A stretch of 64,000 bases of DNA from Betaproteobacteria bacterium SCN1. Its GTDB lineage: Bacteria > Pseudomonadota > Gammaproteobacteria > Burkholderiales > Thiobacillaceae. The translations under genes were made by a program, and so were the position numbers. Of the stretch, positions 37,583 through 46,812 are shown in pieces (positions within the stretch are counted from its first letter, which is position 1; every line of letters starts with the position of its first letter). The notes under the pieces were generated by a model, which was not told where the DNA came from, ran no database searches, and worked only from the letters and a program-made list of their open reading frames with translations. The stretch spans positions 434,001 to 498,000 of the forward strand of contig WBSF01000009.1 of the NCBI GenBank assembly GCA_008923315.1, read 5' to 3'.

Positions 37583-38649
37583 CCGAACGCCGCCTGTTTT
37601 CCCCGTTCGGCTGGACACTGTTCGTGATCATCGTCGCGCTCGGGCTCGCCATGCCGCTGCTGCATGTCTTCGCGCCCGAAGGCCACCCGCTGCACGTGTC
37701 GGCCTACACGCTCACCCTGGTCGGCAAGATCCTCTGCTATGCCGCCGTCGCGCTGGCGATGGACCTGGTGTGGGGCTACGCCGGCATCCTGTCGCTCGGC
37801 CACGGGCTCTTCTTTGCCCTGGGCGGCTACGCCTTCGGCATGTATCTCATGCGGCAGATCGGCCGCGACGGCCAGTACCAGAGCGATCTGCCGGATTTCA
37901 TGGTCTTTCTCGACTGGAAGGACTACCCCTGGTACTGGGCCGGCACCGATCATTTCCTCTGGGCGCTGGTGCTGGTGATCGCCGTGCCGGGCATCGTCGC
38001 CTTCGTCTTCGGCTGGTTCGCCTTCCGCTCGCGGATCAAGGGCGTGTATTTCTCGATCATCACGCAGGCGCTCACCTTCGCCGCGATGCTGCTGTTCTTC
38101 CGCAACGACACCGGGTTCGGCGGCAACAACGGCTTCACCGATTTCAAGCGCATCCTCGGGTTTCCGGTTGCCGCACCGGAAACCCGTGCCGTGCTGTTCG
38201 CGCTGACCGTAGCCTATGTCGCCGGCATTCTGGTGTTCTGCCGCTGGCTGATGCAGAGCAAGTTCGGCCGTGTGCTGGCGGCGATCCGCGATGCCGAATC
38301 GCGCACCATGTTCGTCGGCTACGACCCGCTGCCCTACAAGCTCGGCGTGTGGACGCTCTCGGCCGTGCTGTGCGGCATTGCCGGCGCGCTGTACGTGCCG
38401 CAGGTCGGCATCATCAATCCGTCCGAGATGTCGCCCGCCAATTCCATCGAGATCGCCATCTGGACCGCCATCGGCGGACGCGGCACGCTGATCGGGCCGC
38501 TCCTGGGCGCCGGCATCGTCAACGGCGCGAAGAGCTGGTTCACCGTGAGTTTTCCCGATCTGTGGCTGTACGTGCTGGGGGCGATGTTCGTGATCGCCAC
38601 CCTGTTCCTGCCACGCGGCGTGATGGGCCTGCTGGGGAGAAAGGCATGA
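37579..38649 (+). CDS. urtC: Urea ABC transporter, permease UrtC
   Basis: UrtC is the LivM-type second permease. The 356-residue protein has about nine hydrophobic helices and the conserved LCYAAVALAMDLVWGYAGILSLGHGLFFALGGYAFGMYLM segment, the family's signature around GxxSLGHGxFF. RIKGVYFSIITQALTFAAMLLFFRNDTGFGGNNGFTDFK and the cytoplasmic EAA-like loop AIRDAESRTMFVGYDPLPYKL are typical of urea permeases. Its start overlaps urtB and its stop overlaps urtD, both as ATGA, so all three are translationally coupled. Confidence 0.94.
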   Translation: MTERRLFSPFGWTLFVIIVALGLAMPLLHVFAPEGHPLHVSAYTLTLVGKILCYAAVALAMDLVWGYAGILSLGHGLFFALGGYAFGMYLMRQIGRDGQYQSDLPDFMVFLDWKDYPWYWAGTDHFLWALVLVIAVPGIVAFVFGWFAFRSRIKGVYFSIITQALTFAAMLLFFRNDTGFGGNNGFTDFKRILGFPVAAPETRAVLFALTVAYVAGILVFCRWLMQSKFGRVLAAIRDAESRTMFVGYDPLPYKLGVWTLSAVLCGIAGALYVPQVGIINPSEMSPANSIEIAIWTAIGGRGTLIGPLLGAGIVNGAKSWFTVSFPDLWLYVLGAMFVIATLFLPRGVMGLLGRKA

Positions 38650-39533
38650 ACGGGACCCCGCAGTACGCGCCCGTCGTCGCCCATCCCTACGCGCTGACCG
38701 GCACCGAATACGATCCCGGCCGCGCGGCCGGATCGGTGGCCGGCGGCGATGCGAGCTATGGCCGCGTGGTCGTGCCGGGCGAAGTCGATGTCAGCCACGG
38801 CGCGATCCTCTACCTGGAAGGCGTCACCGTCAGTTTCGACGGCTTTCGCGCGCTCAACGACCTGAACCTCTCGGTCGACGACGGCGAGCTGCGCTGCATC
38901 ATCGGCCCCAACGGCGCGGGCAAGACAACGATGATGGACGTGATCACCGGCAAGACGCGGCCGGACGCAGGCACAGTCTATTTCGGCCAGACCATCGATC
39001 TCACGCGGCTGAACGAAGTGGCCATCGCCCACGCCGGCATCGGCCGCAAATTCCAGAAGCCCACCGTGTTCGAGAACCTCACGGTGTTCGAGAACCTCGA
39101 GCTCGCGCTCAAGGCCGACAAGCGTGCGCGCGCCAGTCTTCTAGCGAAGCTGGACGGCGAGCAGCGCGACCGCATCGACGCGGTGCTCGCGACGATCAAG
39201 CTCGCCGACGCCGCGCACGGCCCGGCGGGCCGGCTCTCGCATGGGCAGAAGCAGTGGCTGGAAATCGGCATGCTGCTGGCGCAGGAGCCGCGCGTGCTGC
39301 TGCTCGACGAGCCCGTCGCCGGCATGACCGACCAGGAGACGGCCGAGACCGCCGAGCTGTTCCTGTCGCTCAAGGGCAAACACACGCTGATCGTGGTGGA
39401 GCACGACATGGATTTCATCAACACCATCGCCGGCACGGTGACCGTGCTGCACGAAGGTCACGTACTCGCCGAAGGCGATATGGCGACCGTGCAGAACGAT
39501 CCCCGGGTCGTCGAAGTGTATCTGGGCCGTTGA
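38646..39533 (+). CDS. urtD: Urea ABC transporter, ATPase UrtD
   Basis: UrtD is the LivG-type ATPase. The 295-residue protein has an unusual N-terminal extension of about 50 residues (MNGTPQYAPVVAHPYALTG...), then the ATPase: Walker A GPNGAGKT, IGRKFQKPTVFENLTVFENLELAL, the C-loop LSHGQKQ in place of LSGGQ, and Walker B VLLLDEPVAGM. LSHGQKQWLEIGMLL is a UrtD hallmark, so the change does not mean inactivity. The extension is non-conserved in the family as I know it, and no internal ATG/GTG obviously replaces the coupled ATG at 38646. Confidence 0.92.
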   Translation: MNGTPQYAPVVAHPYALTGTEYDPGRAAGSVAGGDASYGRVVVPGEVDVSHGAILYLEGVTVSFDGFRALNDLNLSVDDGELRCIIGPNGAGKTTMMDVITGKTRPDAGTVYFGQTIDLTRLNEVAIAHAGIGRKFQKPTVFENLTVFENLELALKADKRARASLLAKLDGEQRDRIDAVLATIKLADAAHGPAGRLSHGQKQWLEIGMLLAQEPRVLLLDEPVAGMTDQETAETAELFLSLKGKHTLIVVEHDMDFINTIAGTVTVLHEGHVLAEGDMATVQNDPRVVEVYLGR

Positions 39534-39543
39534 GGGGCATGCG

Positions 39544-40233
39544 ATGCTGAAAGCCGAAACCCTCGACCAGTACTACGGCGGCAGCCAGATCCTGCGTGGC
39601 GTCTCGCTCGACGTGCCGCCCGGCAAGGTGACCGTGCTGCTCGGCCGCAACGGCGTGGGCAAGACCACGCTGCTGAAATGCCTGATGGGCGCGCTGCCGG
39701 TGAAGGCCGGGCGCATGAGTCTCTCCGGCGAGGACGTCACCCGGCTCAAGCCGCATCAGCGCGCGCGCCGCGGCCTGGGTTACGTGCCGCAGGGACGCGA
39801 CATCTTCGGCCGCCTCACGGTACGCGAAAACCTGCTCATGGGCCTGGCGGCCAACCCAAAGGCGAAGACCGTTCCGGACGACATCTTCGAACTTTTCCCG
39901 GTGCTGAAAACCATGCTGCACCGGCGCGGCGGCGATCTGTCCGGCGGGCAGCAGCAGCAGCTCGCCATCGGGCGTGCGCTCGCCGCCGGGCCGAAATATC
40001 TCATCCTCGACGAGCCGACCGAAGGCATCCAGCCGTCGATCATCAAGGACATCGGCCGCGTGATCACGCTGCTGGCCGAACGCGGCATGGGGATTCTGCT
40101 GGTCGAGCAGTACTACGACTTCGCCGAGGAGCTGGCCGATTTCTATGCCGTGATGCAGCGCGGCGAAATCATCCGGTCCGGCACCGGCGAAACCCTGCCC
40201 ACGGACGGCGTGCGGCAGATGGTGGCGATCTGA
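39544..40233 (+). CDS. urtE: Urea ABC transporter, ATPase UrtE
   Basis: UrtE is the LivF-type ATPase that pairs with UrtD. The 229-residue protein starts MLKAETLDQYYGGSQILRGVSLDVPPGKVTVLLGRNGVGKTTLLK (Walker A GRNGVGKT), has GYVPQGRDIFGRLTVRENL, the signature LSGGQQQQLAIGRAL and Walker B LILDEPTEGIQPSI. The EGIQPSI segment is typical of urea ATPases. GAGG lies ahead of the ATG, ten bases after urtD. Urea carboxylase follows 20 bases later, tying uptake to degradation. Confidence 0.94.
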   Translation: MLKAETLDQYYGGSQILRGVSLDVPPGKVTVLLGRNGVGKTTLLKCLMGALPVKAGRMSLSGEDVTRLKPHQRARRGLGYVPQGRDIFGRLTVRENLLMGLAANPKAKTVPDDIFELFPVLKTMLHRRGGDLSGGQQQQLAIGRALAAGPKYLILDEPTEGIQPSIIKDIGRVITLLAERGMGILLVEQYYDFAEELADFYAVMQRGEIIRSGTGETLPTDGVRQMVAI

Positions 40234-40253
40234 CAAGAGGGCGGGCAAGACAG

Positions 40254-43200
40254 ATGACGATGTTCGACAAGGTTCTGGTGGCCAACCGCGGCGAGATCGC
40301 CTGGCGGGTGATCCGCACGCTGAAGAAAATGGGCGTGAAGAGCGTGGCCGTGTATTCCGAAGCGGATCGCGGCGCCCCGCACGTGCGCCATGCCGACGAG
40401 GCCGTATGCGTGGGGCCGGCCGCCGCCGCGCAGAGCTATCTGGATGCCGATGCGATCCTGGCGGCATGCAGGGCCACCGGTGCGCAGGCGGTGCATCCCG
40501 GCTACGGTTTCCTGTCGGAAAACATGGCGTTCGCGCGCGCATGCGAGGCGAACGGTATCGCCTTCCTCGGTCCCACGCCGGAGCAGGTCGAGGCCTTCGG
40601 CCTCAAGGACCGCGCGCGCGACGTGGCCGAGCGTGCCGGCGTGCCCCTGCCGCCGGGCAGCGGCCTGCTGGACAGCGTCGAGGATGCGGTCGCGGCGGCA
40701 GATCGCGTCGGTTTCCCGGTCATGGTCAAGGCAGTGGCGGGCGGCGGCGGCATCGGCATGCAGGCGGTGCACGAGCCGGCCGACCTGCCCGAAGTCTTTG
40801 CCCGGGTGAAACGGCTGGCGGCGCAATACTTCAAGAACGACGGCGTCTATCTGGAACGCCTGATCACGCGTGCGCGCCATATCGAGGTACAGATATTCGG
40901 CGACGGCGCGCGCGTGGTGGCGGTGGGCGACCGCGATTGCTCGGTGCAGCGCCGCAACCAGAAAGTGCTGGAGGAAACGCCGGCACCGGGCCTTTCCGTC
41001 GAGCAGCGACGCGCGCTGCACGCGGCGGCGGAAAAGCTCGGTGCCGCGGTGGGCTATCGTTCGGCCGGTACGGTGGAATTCGTCTACGACGTCGAGCGCG
41101 GCGAATTCTATTTTCTGGAGGTGAACACCCGGTTGCAGGTCGAGCACTGCGTCACCGAAGCCGTCACCGGGCTCGATCTCGTGGAATGGATGGTGCGCGT
41201 GGGCGCGGGCGAAACACTCCCCGCCGCGTGGCCGGTGCCGTCGTCCGGCGCGGCCATCGAGGCGCGTCTCTATGCCGAAGACCCTGCGCGCGACTTCCAG
41301 CCCTGCGCGGGCAAGCTGACCGAGGTGCGCTATCCCGACGGCGTGCGCGTCGACGGCTGGGTCGAAGCGGGCACCGAAGTGACGTCGAACTACGATCCGC
41401 TGCTCGCCAAGCTCATCGTCAAGGGGACGGATCGCACCGATGCGGTGGCGAAACTCGCCGCCGCGCTTGCAGCCACGCGCATCGCGGGCATCCAGACCAA
41501 TCTCGGCTATCTCGCCGCCATCGCCGATGCGCCCGATTACCGCATCGGGGGGGTGACGACCAAGTGGCTCAACGATCTGGCCTACATTCCGGATGCGATC
41601 GAAGTGATCGATCCCGGCACCTACACTACGGTGCAGGACTGGCCTGGCCGTCTCGGCCTGTGGCATGTCGGCGTGCCGCCCTCGGGGCCGATGGACCATT
41701 TTGCGCTGCGTGCCGCCAATCGCTGCGTGGGCAATCCGGAAGGCGCGGCGGCGCTGGAATGCACGGTGATCGGGCCGACGCTGAAATTCCCGCGCGACGC
41801 CTGCGTTGCGCTCGCGGGCGCCGACATGGGCGCCACGCTCGACGGCGTGCCGGTGCCGCTGTGGCAGGGTTTTGCCGTGAAGGCGGGGCAGGTGCTCAAG
41901 CTCGGCAGCGTGCAGGGACCGGGCGCGCGCACCTATCTCGCGGTGCAGGGCGGCCTCGACGTGCCCGATTATCTGGGTTCGCGCGCGACCTTCGTACTGG
42001 GCGGCTTCGGCGGCCATGCCGGGCGGACGCTGCGCGCGGGCGACTGGCTGCCGGTCGCGGGTTTGCCCGACGCGGGCAGACTGGCCGCGTTGCCGGAATC
42101 GGCCCGGCCCGCGTACGTCAATGCCTGGGTGATCGGCGCGCTTTACGGGCCGCACGGCGCGCCGGATTTCTTCACGCAGGATGCGATCGACGAGTTCTTC
42201 GCCGCGCCCTGGGAAGTGCACTACAACTCCAACCGTCTGGGCGTGCGCCTCAAGGGGCCGCAGCCCTCATGGGCACGCGAGGACGGCGGCGAGGCCGGCC
42301 TGCACCCCTCCAACGTGCACGACTGCGAATACGCCGTCGGTTCGGTCAATTTCACCGGCGACTTCCCGGTCATCCTCACGCAGGACGGCCCCAGTCTGGG
42401 CGGCTTCGTCTGCCCGGTGACGATCCCCAAATCCGAACTGTGGAAGGTGGGCCAGCTGCGTCCCGGCGACAACATCCGCTTCGTGCCGATGATGTTCGAC
42501 GAGGCGCTTGCCGCCGAGCGGGCGCAGGACGCGCTGTTCGCCGATCTCGCGCCGCGCGAGATGCCGGTCGTGCACCTGGGCCGGAAGCTGGCCGGGGACG
42601 CCAGCGCTGTCGTGCATCGCCAGCGGAACGCGGGTCTCGACGTGGTCTACCGGCAGGCGGGCGACAAGTACCTGCTGCTCGAATACGGCGACAACGTGCT
42701 CGATCTGGCCTATCGGCTGCGCGTGCATGCCCTGATGGAATCGCTGAAGGCCGAGCCGGTGCCCGGCATCGTCGAACTCTCGCCGGGCGTGCGTTCGCTG
42801 CAGATCAATTTCGACAGCCGCGTGGCGCACGTCGACAAGGTGGTGGCGGCGCTCGCCGCGCGCGAAGCGACGCTGCCCGATGCGCAGCATCTGGCCGTCG
42901 AGACCCGCGTGCTGCGGCTGCCGATGGCGTTCGAGGACAGTGACACGCTCGACGCGGTGGCGCGCTATCGCCAGTCGGTACGCGATACCGCGCCCTGGCT
43001 GCCATCGAACACCGAGTTCATGCGCCGCATCAATGGCCTGGACAGCGTGGAGGCCGTGCGTGACACGCTTTATCAAGCCAGGTATCTCACGCTGGGTCTG
43101 GGCGACGTCTATCTCGGCGCGCCCTGCGCGGTGCCGGTCGATCCGCGCCACCGTTTGTTGACGAGCAAATACAGCCCCGCGCGCACCTTCACGCCGGAAG

Positions 43201-43835
43201 GCACGGTCGGCATCGGCGGCGTCTACATGTGCATCTACGGCATGGATTCGCCCGGCGGCTACCAGCTCGTCGGCCGTACCGTGCCGATCTGGAATTCGCA
43301 TCTGAAGAATCCGGTGTTCGACGACGAACCCTGGTTGCTGAAATTCTTCGACCAGGTGCAGTTCTACCCGATGAGCGAGCAGGAACTCGCCGAATACCGC
43401 GCCGACTTCGCCGCCGGCCGGGTGGGCGTGGACATTGCGCGCGAAACCTTTTCGCTCAAGGACCATCTGGCCTTCCTCGAACGCGAGGCCGCCAGCATCG
43501 CCGCTTTCAAGGCTACGCAGAAGGCGGCCTTCGACGAGGAACGCGAGCGCTGGAAGGATTTCGCCTTTGCCTACGCTACGCTGGAGGCGCCGCCGGAGCA
43601 GGATATTCCCGACGGCTGCGACGCGGTGCGCGCGCACGTCGCGGGCAACATCTGGAAGCTCCTGGTCGCGCCGGGCGACCGGGTGAGGGCGGGCGATGCG
43701 CTGCTCATCATCGAATCGATGAAGATGGAGCTCAAGGTCATTGCGCCCGCCGACGGCGTGGTGCGGAAATGCCTGTGCCGCGAAGGCACGCCGGTATCCG
43801 CCGGCCAGAATCTTCTTGCGCTGGAGGCCGCCTGA
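40254..43835 (+). CDS. Urea carboxylase (biotin-dependent)
   Basis: This 1193-residue enzyme carboxylates urea to allophanate using ATP, bicarbonate and biotin. Domain order: biotin carboxylase (about 1-450; KAVAGGGGIGMQ, EVNTRLQVEH), carboxyltransferase lobes related to KipA/PxpC (about 455-770; DPGTYTTVQDWPGRLGLWHVGVPPSGPMD) and KipI/PxpB (about 800-1040; YGDNVLDLAYRLR, PGVRSLQINFDS), and a C-terminal biotinyl domain with IIESMKMELK, biotin on Lys1157. Some enzymes of this family prefer guanidine; those come with carboxyguanidine deiminase genes and ykkC riboswitches. Neither is seen here, and a urea transporter plus allophanate hydrolase flank it, so urea is favoured. The usual small UAAP1/UAAP2 genes are absent. 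Its stop overlaps the next start as TGATG. Confidence 0.9.
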   Translation: MTMFDKVLVANRGEIAWRVIRTLKKMGVKSVAVYSEADRGAPHVRHADEAVCVGPAAAAQSYLDADAILAACRATGAQAVHPGYGFLSENMAFARACEANGIAFLGPTPEQVEAFGLKDRARDVAERAGVPLPPGSGLLDSVEDAVAAADRVGFPVMVKAVAGGGGIGMQAVHEPADLPEVFARVKRLAAQYFKNDGVYLERLITRARHIEVQIFGDGARVVAVGDRDCSVQRRNQKVLEETPAPGLSVEQRRALHAAAEKLGAAVGYRSAGTVEFVYDVERGEFYFLEVNTRLQVEHCVTEAVTGLDLVEWMVRVGAGETLPAAWPVPSSGAAIEARLYAEDPARDFQPCAGKLTEVRYPDGVRVDGWVEAGTEVTSNYDPLLAKLIVKGTDRTDAVAKLAAALAATRIAGIQTNLGYLAAIADAPDYRIGGVTTKWLNDLAYIPDAIEVIDPGTYTTVQDWPGRLGLWHVGVPPSGPMDHFALRAANRCVGNPEGAAALECTVIGPTLKFPRDACVALAGADMGATLDGVPVPLWQGFAVKAGQVLKLGSVQGPGARTYLAVQGGLDVPDYLGSRATFVLGGFGGHAGRTLRAGDWLPVAGLPDAGRLAALPESARPAYVNAWVIGALYGPHGAPDFFTQDAIDEFFAAPWEVHYNSNRLGVRLKGPQPSWAREDGGEAGLHPSNVHDCEYAVGSVNFTGDFPVILTQDGPSLGGFVCPVTIPKSELWKVGQLRPGDNIRFVPMMFDEALAAERAQDALFADLAPREMPVVHLGRKLAGDASAVVHRQRNAGLDVVYRQAGDKYLLLEYGDNVLDLAYRLRVHALMESLKAEPVPGIVELSPGVRSLQINFDSRVAHVDKVVAALAAREATLPDAQHLAVETRVLRLPMAFEDSDTLDAVARYRQSVRDTAPWLPSNTEFMRRINGLDSVEAVRDTLYQARYLTLGLGDVYLGAPCAVPVDPRHRLLTSKYSPARTFTPEGTVGIGGVYMCIYGMDSPGGYQLVGRTVPIWNSHLKNPVFDDEPWLLKFFDQVQFYPMSEQELAEYRADFAAGRVGVDIARETFSLKDHLAFLEREAASIAAFKATQKAAFDEERERWKDFAFAYATLEAPPEQDIPDGCDAVRAHVAGNIWKLLVAPGDRVRAGDALLIIESMKMELKVIAPADGVVRKCLCREGTPVSAGQNLLALEAA

Positions 43836-45637
43836 TGCGGGACATGCGCATAGCCGCGCTGCGCGCCGCCTACGCGGACGGCAGCCTGACGCCAACCCGG
43901 CTGGTCGAGGATCTGCTGCATGCCGGCGGCGTCCATGCCGACCGCAACATCTGGATTCTGCCGCCCGAACGCGAGGCACTCCTTCAACGCGCGGCCGAAC
44001 TCGAACAGACCGGACGCGCGGGCAGGCCGCTCTGGGGCATCCCTTTCGCGGTCAAGGACAACATCGATATTGCCGGCCTGCCGACCACGGCGGCGTGCAA
44101 GGCCTTCGCGCATACGGCGGACGCGAGCGCGCCCGTCGTGCAGGCATTGCTCGATGCGGGGGCGATCCTGGTCGGCAAGACCAATCTCGACCAGTTCGCC
44201 ACCGGGCTCAACGGTACCCGTTCGGATTACGGCATCTGCCGCAATGCCTTCGATCCCGCGTATCTCGCGGGCGGGTCGAGTTCGGGCTCGGCGGTCGCGG
44301 TGGCGCTGGGGCTGGCGAGTTTTGCGCTCGGCACCGACACCGCCGGCTCGGGTCGCGTGCCGGCGGCCTTCAACAACCTGATCGGCCTGAAGCCGACGCG
44401 CGGGCTGCTGTCCACGCGCGGGGTGCTGCCGGCCTGCCGCTCGCTCGATTGCGTGTCGGTATTCGCCTTGACGGCAGCCGATGCCGAAGCGGTCTTCGAC
44501 GTGTGTGCCGTATTCGATGCGGGCGATGCCTATGCCCGGCCTGCACGCTCCGGACCGTTGCCGGTGAACGATCTGACAGGCATGCGCATCGCCGTGCCGC
44601 GGGCGGGCGTGCTGGAAGCCGATTGCGATGCTGCGGCGCTGGCGGCGCAGGCGCGCGCAATCGATGCCCTGACCGCGCAGGGCACGGTCCCGGTCGAAGT
44701 CGATATCGGCCCGTTGCTGGAAGCGGCACTGCTGCTCTACGAAGGCCCCTGGGTGGCCGAGCGCTATGCGGCGATCCGCACATTCTTCGACGCCACGCCC
44801 GAAGCGGTGCATCCCGTGGTGCGCGCCATCATCGCGCGGGCACGCGACTACGACGCCCGCGCCGCCTTCGAGGCCGATTACAGGCTGATGACCCTGCGCC
44901 GTGCCGCCGAGTCGATCTGGCAGGGCTGCGATGCGCTGCTGCTGCCGACATCGCCGACGCATTACACCGTCGATGCGGTGCTCGCCGATCCCATCGCCAC
45001 CAACAGCCGCCTCGGGCGTTACACCAATTTCGTCAACCTGATCGATCTGGCCGCCATTGCGGTGCCGGCAGGGCAGGGCGGGACGGGATTGCCGGTCGGG
45101 GTGACACTGCTTGCTCCGGCACATGCCGACCGCTTCCTGCTGTCGGTCGCGGCCCGCCTGCACGCGGCGCTGAACGCGACCTGCGGCTGCGGCATCGCAC
45201 GCGTGCCCGAGCCGGCGGTCTCGACTGCGCCACCGCCGGGCAGCTACACACTGGCCGTGGTGGGCGCGCACATGTCCGGCCTGCCGCTGAACCACGAGCT
45301 GACCGCGCGCGGCGCGCGTTTTCTGCGGCGCACACGCACGGCGCCAGCCTACCGGTTCTATGCGATGGAAGGCCGGATCGCACGTCCCGGTCTGGTGGCG
45401 GTGGCCGCGGGTGGCGGGGCCATCGAAGCGGAAATCTGGGCGATCCCCACAGACGCGCTCGGCGGTTTCCTGGCCGGCATTCCCGCGCCGCTGGGATTGG
45501 GCAGGCTCATGCTGGAAGACGGCAGTGAAGTGATCGGTTTCATCTGCGAGCCGGGCAGGCTCGGCGCGGCGCGCGATATCACCGCGCTGGGCGGATGGCG
45601 CGCCTATCTTGCGGAGAAGCAACTGAAATCAGCCTGA
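43835..45637 (+). CDS. atzF: Allophanate hydrolase
   Basis: AtzF/DUR1-type allophanate hydrolase converts allophanate to two ammonia and two CO2. The 600-residue protein is full-length, with an amidase-signature domain (about 1-440) and the C-terminal allophanate domain (about 450-600; [43 protein letters not shown]). The Ser-cisSer-Lys triad is visible: Lys74 (FAVKDN), Ser148 (GGSSSGS) and Ser172 (TDTAGSG), matching Lys91, Ser165 and Ser189 of AtzF. It is translationally coupled to urea carboxylase and serves both the urea and the biuret branch of this locus. Confidence 0.94.
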   Translation: MRDMRIAALRAAYADGSLTPTRLVEDLLHAGGVHADRNIWILPPEREALLQRAAELEQTGRAGRPLWGIPFAVKDNIDIAGLPTTAACKAFAHTADASAPVVQALLDAGAILVGKTNLDQFATGLNGTRSDYGICRNAFDPAYLAGGSSSGSAVAVALGLASFALGTDTAGSGRVPAAFNNLIGLKPTRGLLSTRGVLPACRSLDCVSVFALTAADAEAVFDVCAVFDAGDAYARPARSGPLPVNDLTGMRIAVPRAGVLEADCDAAALAAQARAIDALTAQGTVPVEVDIGPLLEAALLLYEGPWVAERYAAIRTFFDATPEAVHPVVRAIIARARDYDARAAFEADYRLMTLRRAAESIWQGCDALLLPTSPTHYTVDAVLADPIATNSRLGRYTNFVNLIDLAAIAVPAGQGGTGLPVGVTLLAPAHADRFLLSVAARLHAALNATCGCGIARVPEPAVSTAPPPGSYTLAVVGAHMSGLPLNHELTARGARFLRRTRTAPAYRFYAMEGRIARPGLVAVAAGGGAIEAEIWAIPTDALGGFLAGIPAPLGLGRLMLEDGSEVIGFICEPGRLGAARDITALGGWRAYLAEKQLKSA

Positions 45638-45647
45638 GGAGACGGCC

Positions 45648-46325
45648 ATGCCGCACCTGGAATCCGACCCTTATCCCTGGCCGTACAACGGCAACCTGCG
45701 GCCGCAGAACACGGCGCTCGTCATCATCGACATGCAGACCGACTTCTGCGGCGTGGGCGGGTACGTCGACCGCATGGGCTACGACCTTTCGCTGACGCGC
45801 GCGCCCATCGAGCCGATCAAGGCGGTGCTGGCGCGCCTGCGCACGCTCGGCTTTTTCATCGTGCACACCCGCGAGGGTCACCGGCCCGATCTCAGCGATC
45901 TGCCGGCCAACAAGCGCTGGCGCAGCCAGCGCATCGGCGCAGGGATCGGCGATCCCGGGCCGTGCGGCAAGATACTGGTACGCGGCGAACCGGGCTGGGA
46001 AATCATCCCCGAACTGGCGCCGCTGGCCGGCGAGCCGGTCATCGACAAGCCGGGCAAGGGCTCGTTCTATGCCACCGATCTCGAGCTCATCCTGAGAAAA
46101 AACGGCATCGAGAACATCCTGCTGGCCGGCATCACCACCGACGTGTGCGTCCACACCACGATGCGCGACGCCAACGACCGGGGCTTCGAGTGCGCGCTGC
46201 TGGCCGACTGCTGCGGCGCGACCGATCCCGGCAACCATGCCGCCGCGCTGCACATGATCCGCATGCAGGGCGGCGTCTTCGGGGCTGTCTCGAACGCCAC
46301 CGCGCTGTTGAAGGCCCTGGCTTGA
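45648..46325 (+). CDS. biuH: Biuret hydrolase BiuH-like cysteine hydrolase
   Basis: The 225-residue isochorismatase-fold amidohydrolase closely resembles the BiuH biuret hydrolase of Rhizobium as I recall it, including [18 protein letters not shown], GGYVDxMGYDLSL, [23 protein letters not shown] and GGVFGxVSNxxAL. The catalytic triad is Asp28, Lys134 and Cys167, each offset by eight from Asp36, Lys142 and Cys175 of BiuH. Biuret hydrolysis gives allophanate and ammonia, and the allophanate hydrolase gene lies ten bases upstream. GGAGACGGCC precedes the ATG. Ureidoacrylate or N-carbamoyl-type substrates are less likely alternatives. Confidence 0.85.
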   Translation: MPHLESDPYPWPYNGNLRPQNTALVIIDMQTDFCGVGGYVDRMGYDLSLTRAPIEPIKAVLARLRTLGFFIVHTREGHRPDLSDLPANKRWRSQRIGAGIGDPGPCGKILVRGEPGWEIIPELAPLAGEPVIDKPGKGSFYATDLELILRKNGIENILLAGITTDVCVHTTMRDANDRGFECALLADCCGATDPGNHAAALHMIRMQGGVFGAVSNATALLKALA

Positions 46326-46657
46326 GTGCGGCGTATCGCGGCGCGCCGCTCGATGCGCTGATTGCCGGTGGCCCCTGGCATGCGCTGCGCGAAGGCGTGG
46401 AAATCCAGTACCTGCATCGCGCGCTCGACGAACCCGTCGCCGCGCTGCTGCGCTACCAGCCGGGCGCGCGCGTGCCGGCGCACCGCCATGCCGGGGTCGA
46501 GATCGTTCACGTGTTGCAGGGCAGCCAGCGCGACGCGGCCGGCACGTATGCGGCCGGCAGCATCAAGATCAATCTGCCGGGCACGGCGCACGATCTGGTC
46601 AGCGACACGGGCTGCGTGGTGCTGATCGTCTGGGAAAAGCCGGTCGAATTCCTCTGA
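46322..46657 (+). CDS. Small cupin-domain protein
   Basis: The frame gives a 111-residue single cupin (ChrR-like type): [33 protein letters not shown] is cupin motif 1 with the HxH...E metal ligands, and [26 protein letters not shown] is motif 2. No ATG or GTG lies ahead of the domain. A TTG at 46322 overlaps the biuH stop as TTGA, which suggests coupled translation from a rare start codon. Function is unknown; it may sense or process a nitrogen compound, or protect an enzyme. Single cupins of this form also occur as anti-sigma zinc domains, but no sigma factor is adjacent. Confidence 0.65.
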   Translation: MSAAYRGAPLDALIAGGPWHALREGVEIQYLHRALDEPVAALLRYQPGARVPAHRHAGVEIVHVLQGSQRDAAGTYAAGSIKINLPGTAHDLVSDTGCVVLIVWEKPVEFL

Positions 46658-46681
46658 TTTTGGTGCGGGCGGATGCGGCTG

Positions 46682-46698
46682 TGCCATGTCGTGGTGCA
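46682..46698. promoter_or_regulatory. Weak NtrC-like site before the second hydrolase
   Basis: TGCCATGTCGTGGTGCA fits the 6-5-6 NtrC layout with an intact right half (GGTGCA) but two mismatches in the left half. No convincing sigma-54 promoter was found between here and 46813, so this is a weak call. Confidence 0.25.
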
Positions 46699-46767
46699 CA
46701 TGGGGCGAGTGGATGCGGGCGTCAACGCCATATTCCGGGGATGCGCGGTTCGCCCGTTTTTTGCTTC

Positions 46768-46791
46768 TGATGTATCCAAGAATGTGTCCAA
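46768..46791. promoter_or_regulatory. Candidate GntR/FCD operator 4, diverged
   Basis: TCTGATGTATCCAAGAATG in this region (from 46766) matches the porin leader sequence TCTGATGTATACAAAAATG (from 34232) at 17 of 19 positions. The GTATAC core is changed to GTATCC. A second TGTGTCCAAA follows directly. It lies about 30 bases upstream of the second hydrolase gene, 400 bases from the next start-stop coupled block, and suggests the same regulator controls this part. Confidence 0.45.
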
Positions 46792-46812
46792 ACCGCCTGC
46801 GCAGGAGACGCC

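Noticed and set aside
40143-43979. Long minus-strand frames opposite urea carboxylase
   Set aside because: They are His/Arg-rich antisense frames of a clearly recognised biotin enzyme.
46700-46812. Sigma-54 promoter before the second hydrolase gene
   Set aside because: Several GG...GC pairs occur but none combines correct 10-base spacing with TGGCA and TTGC blocks.
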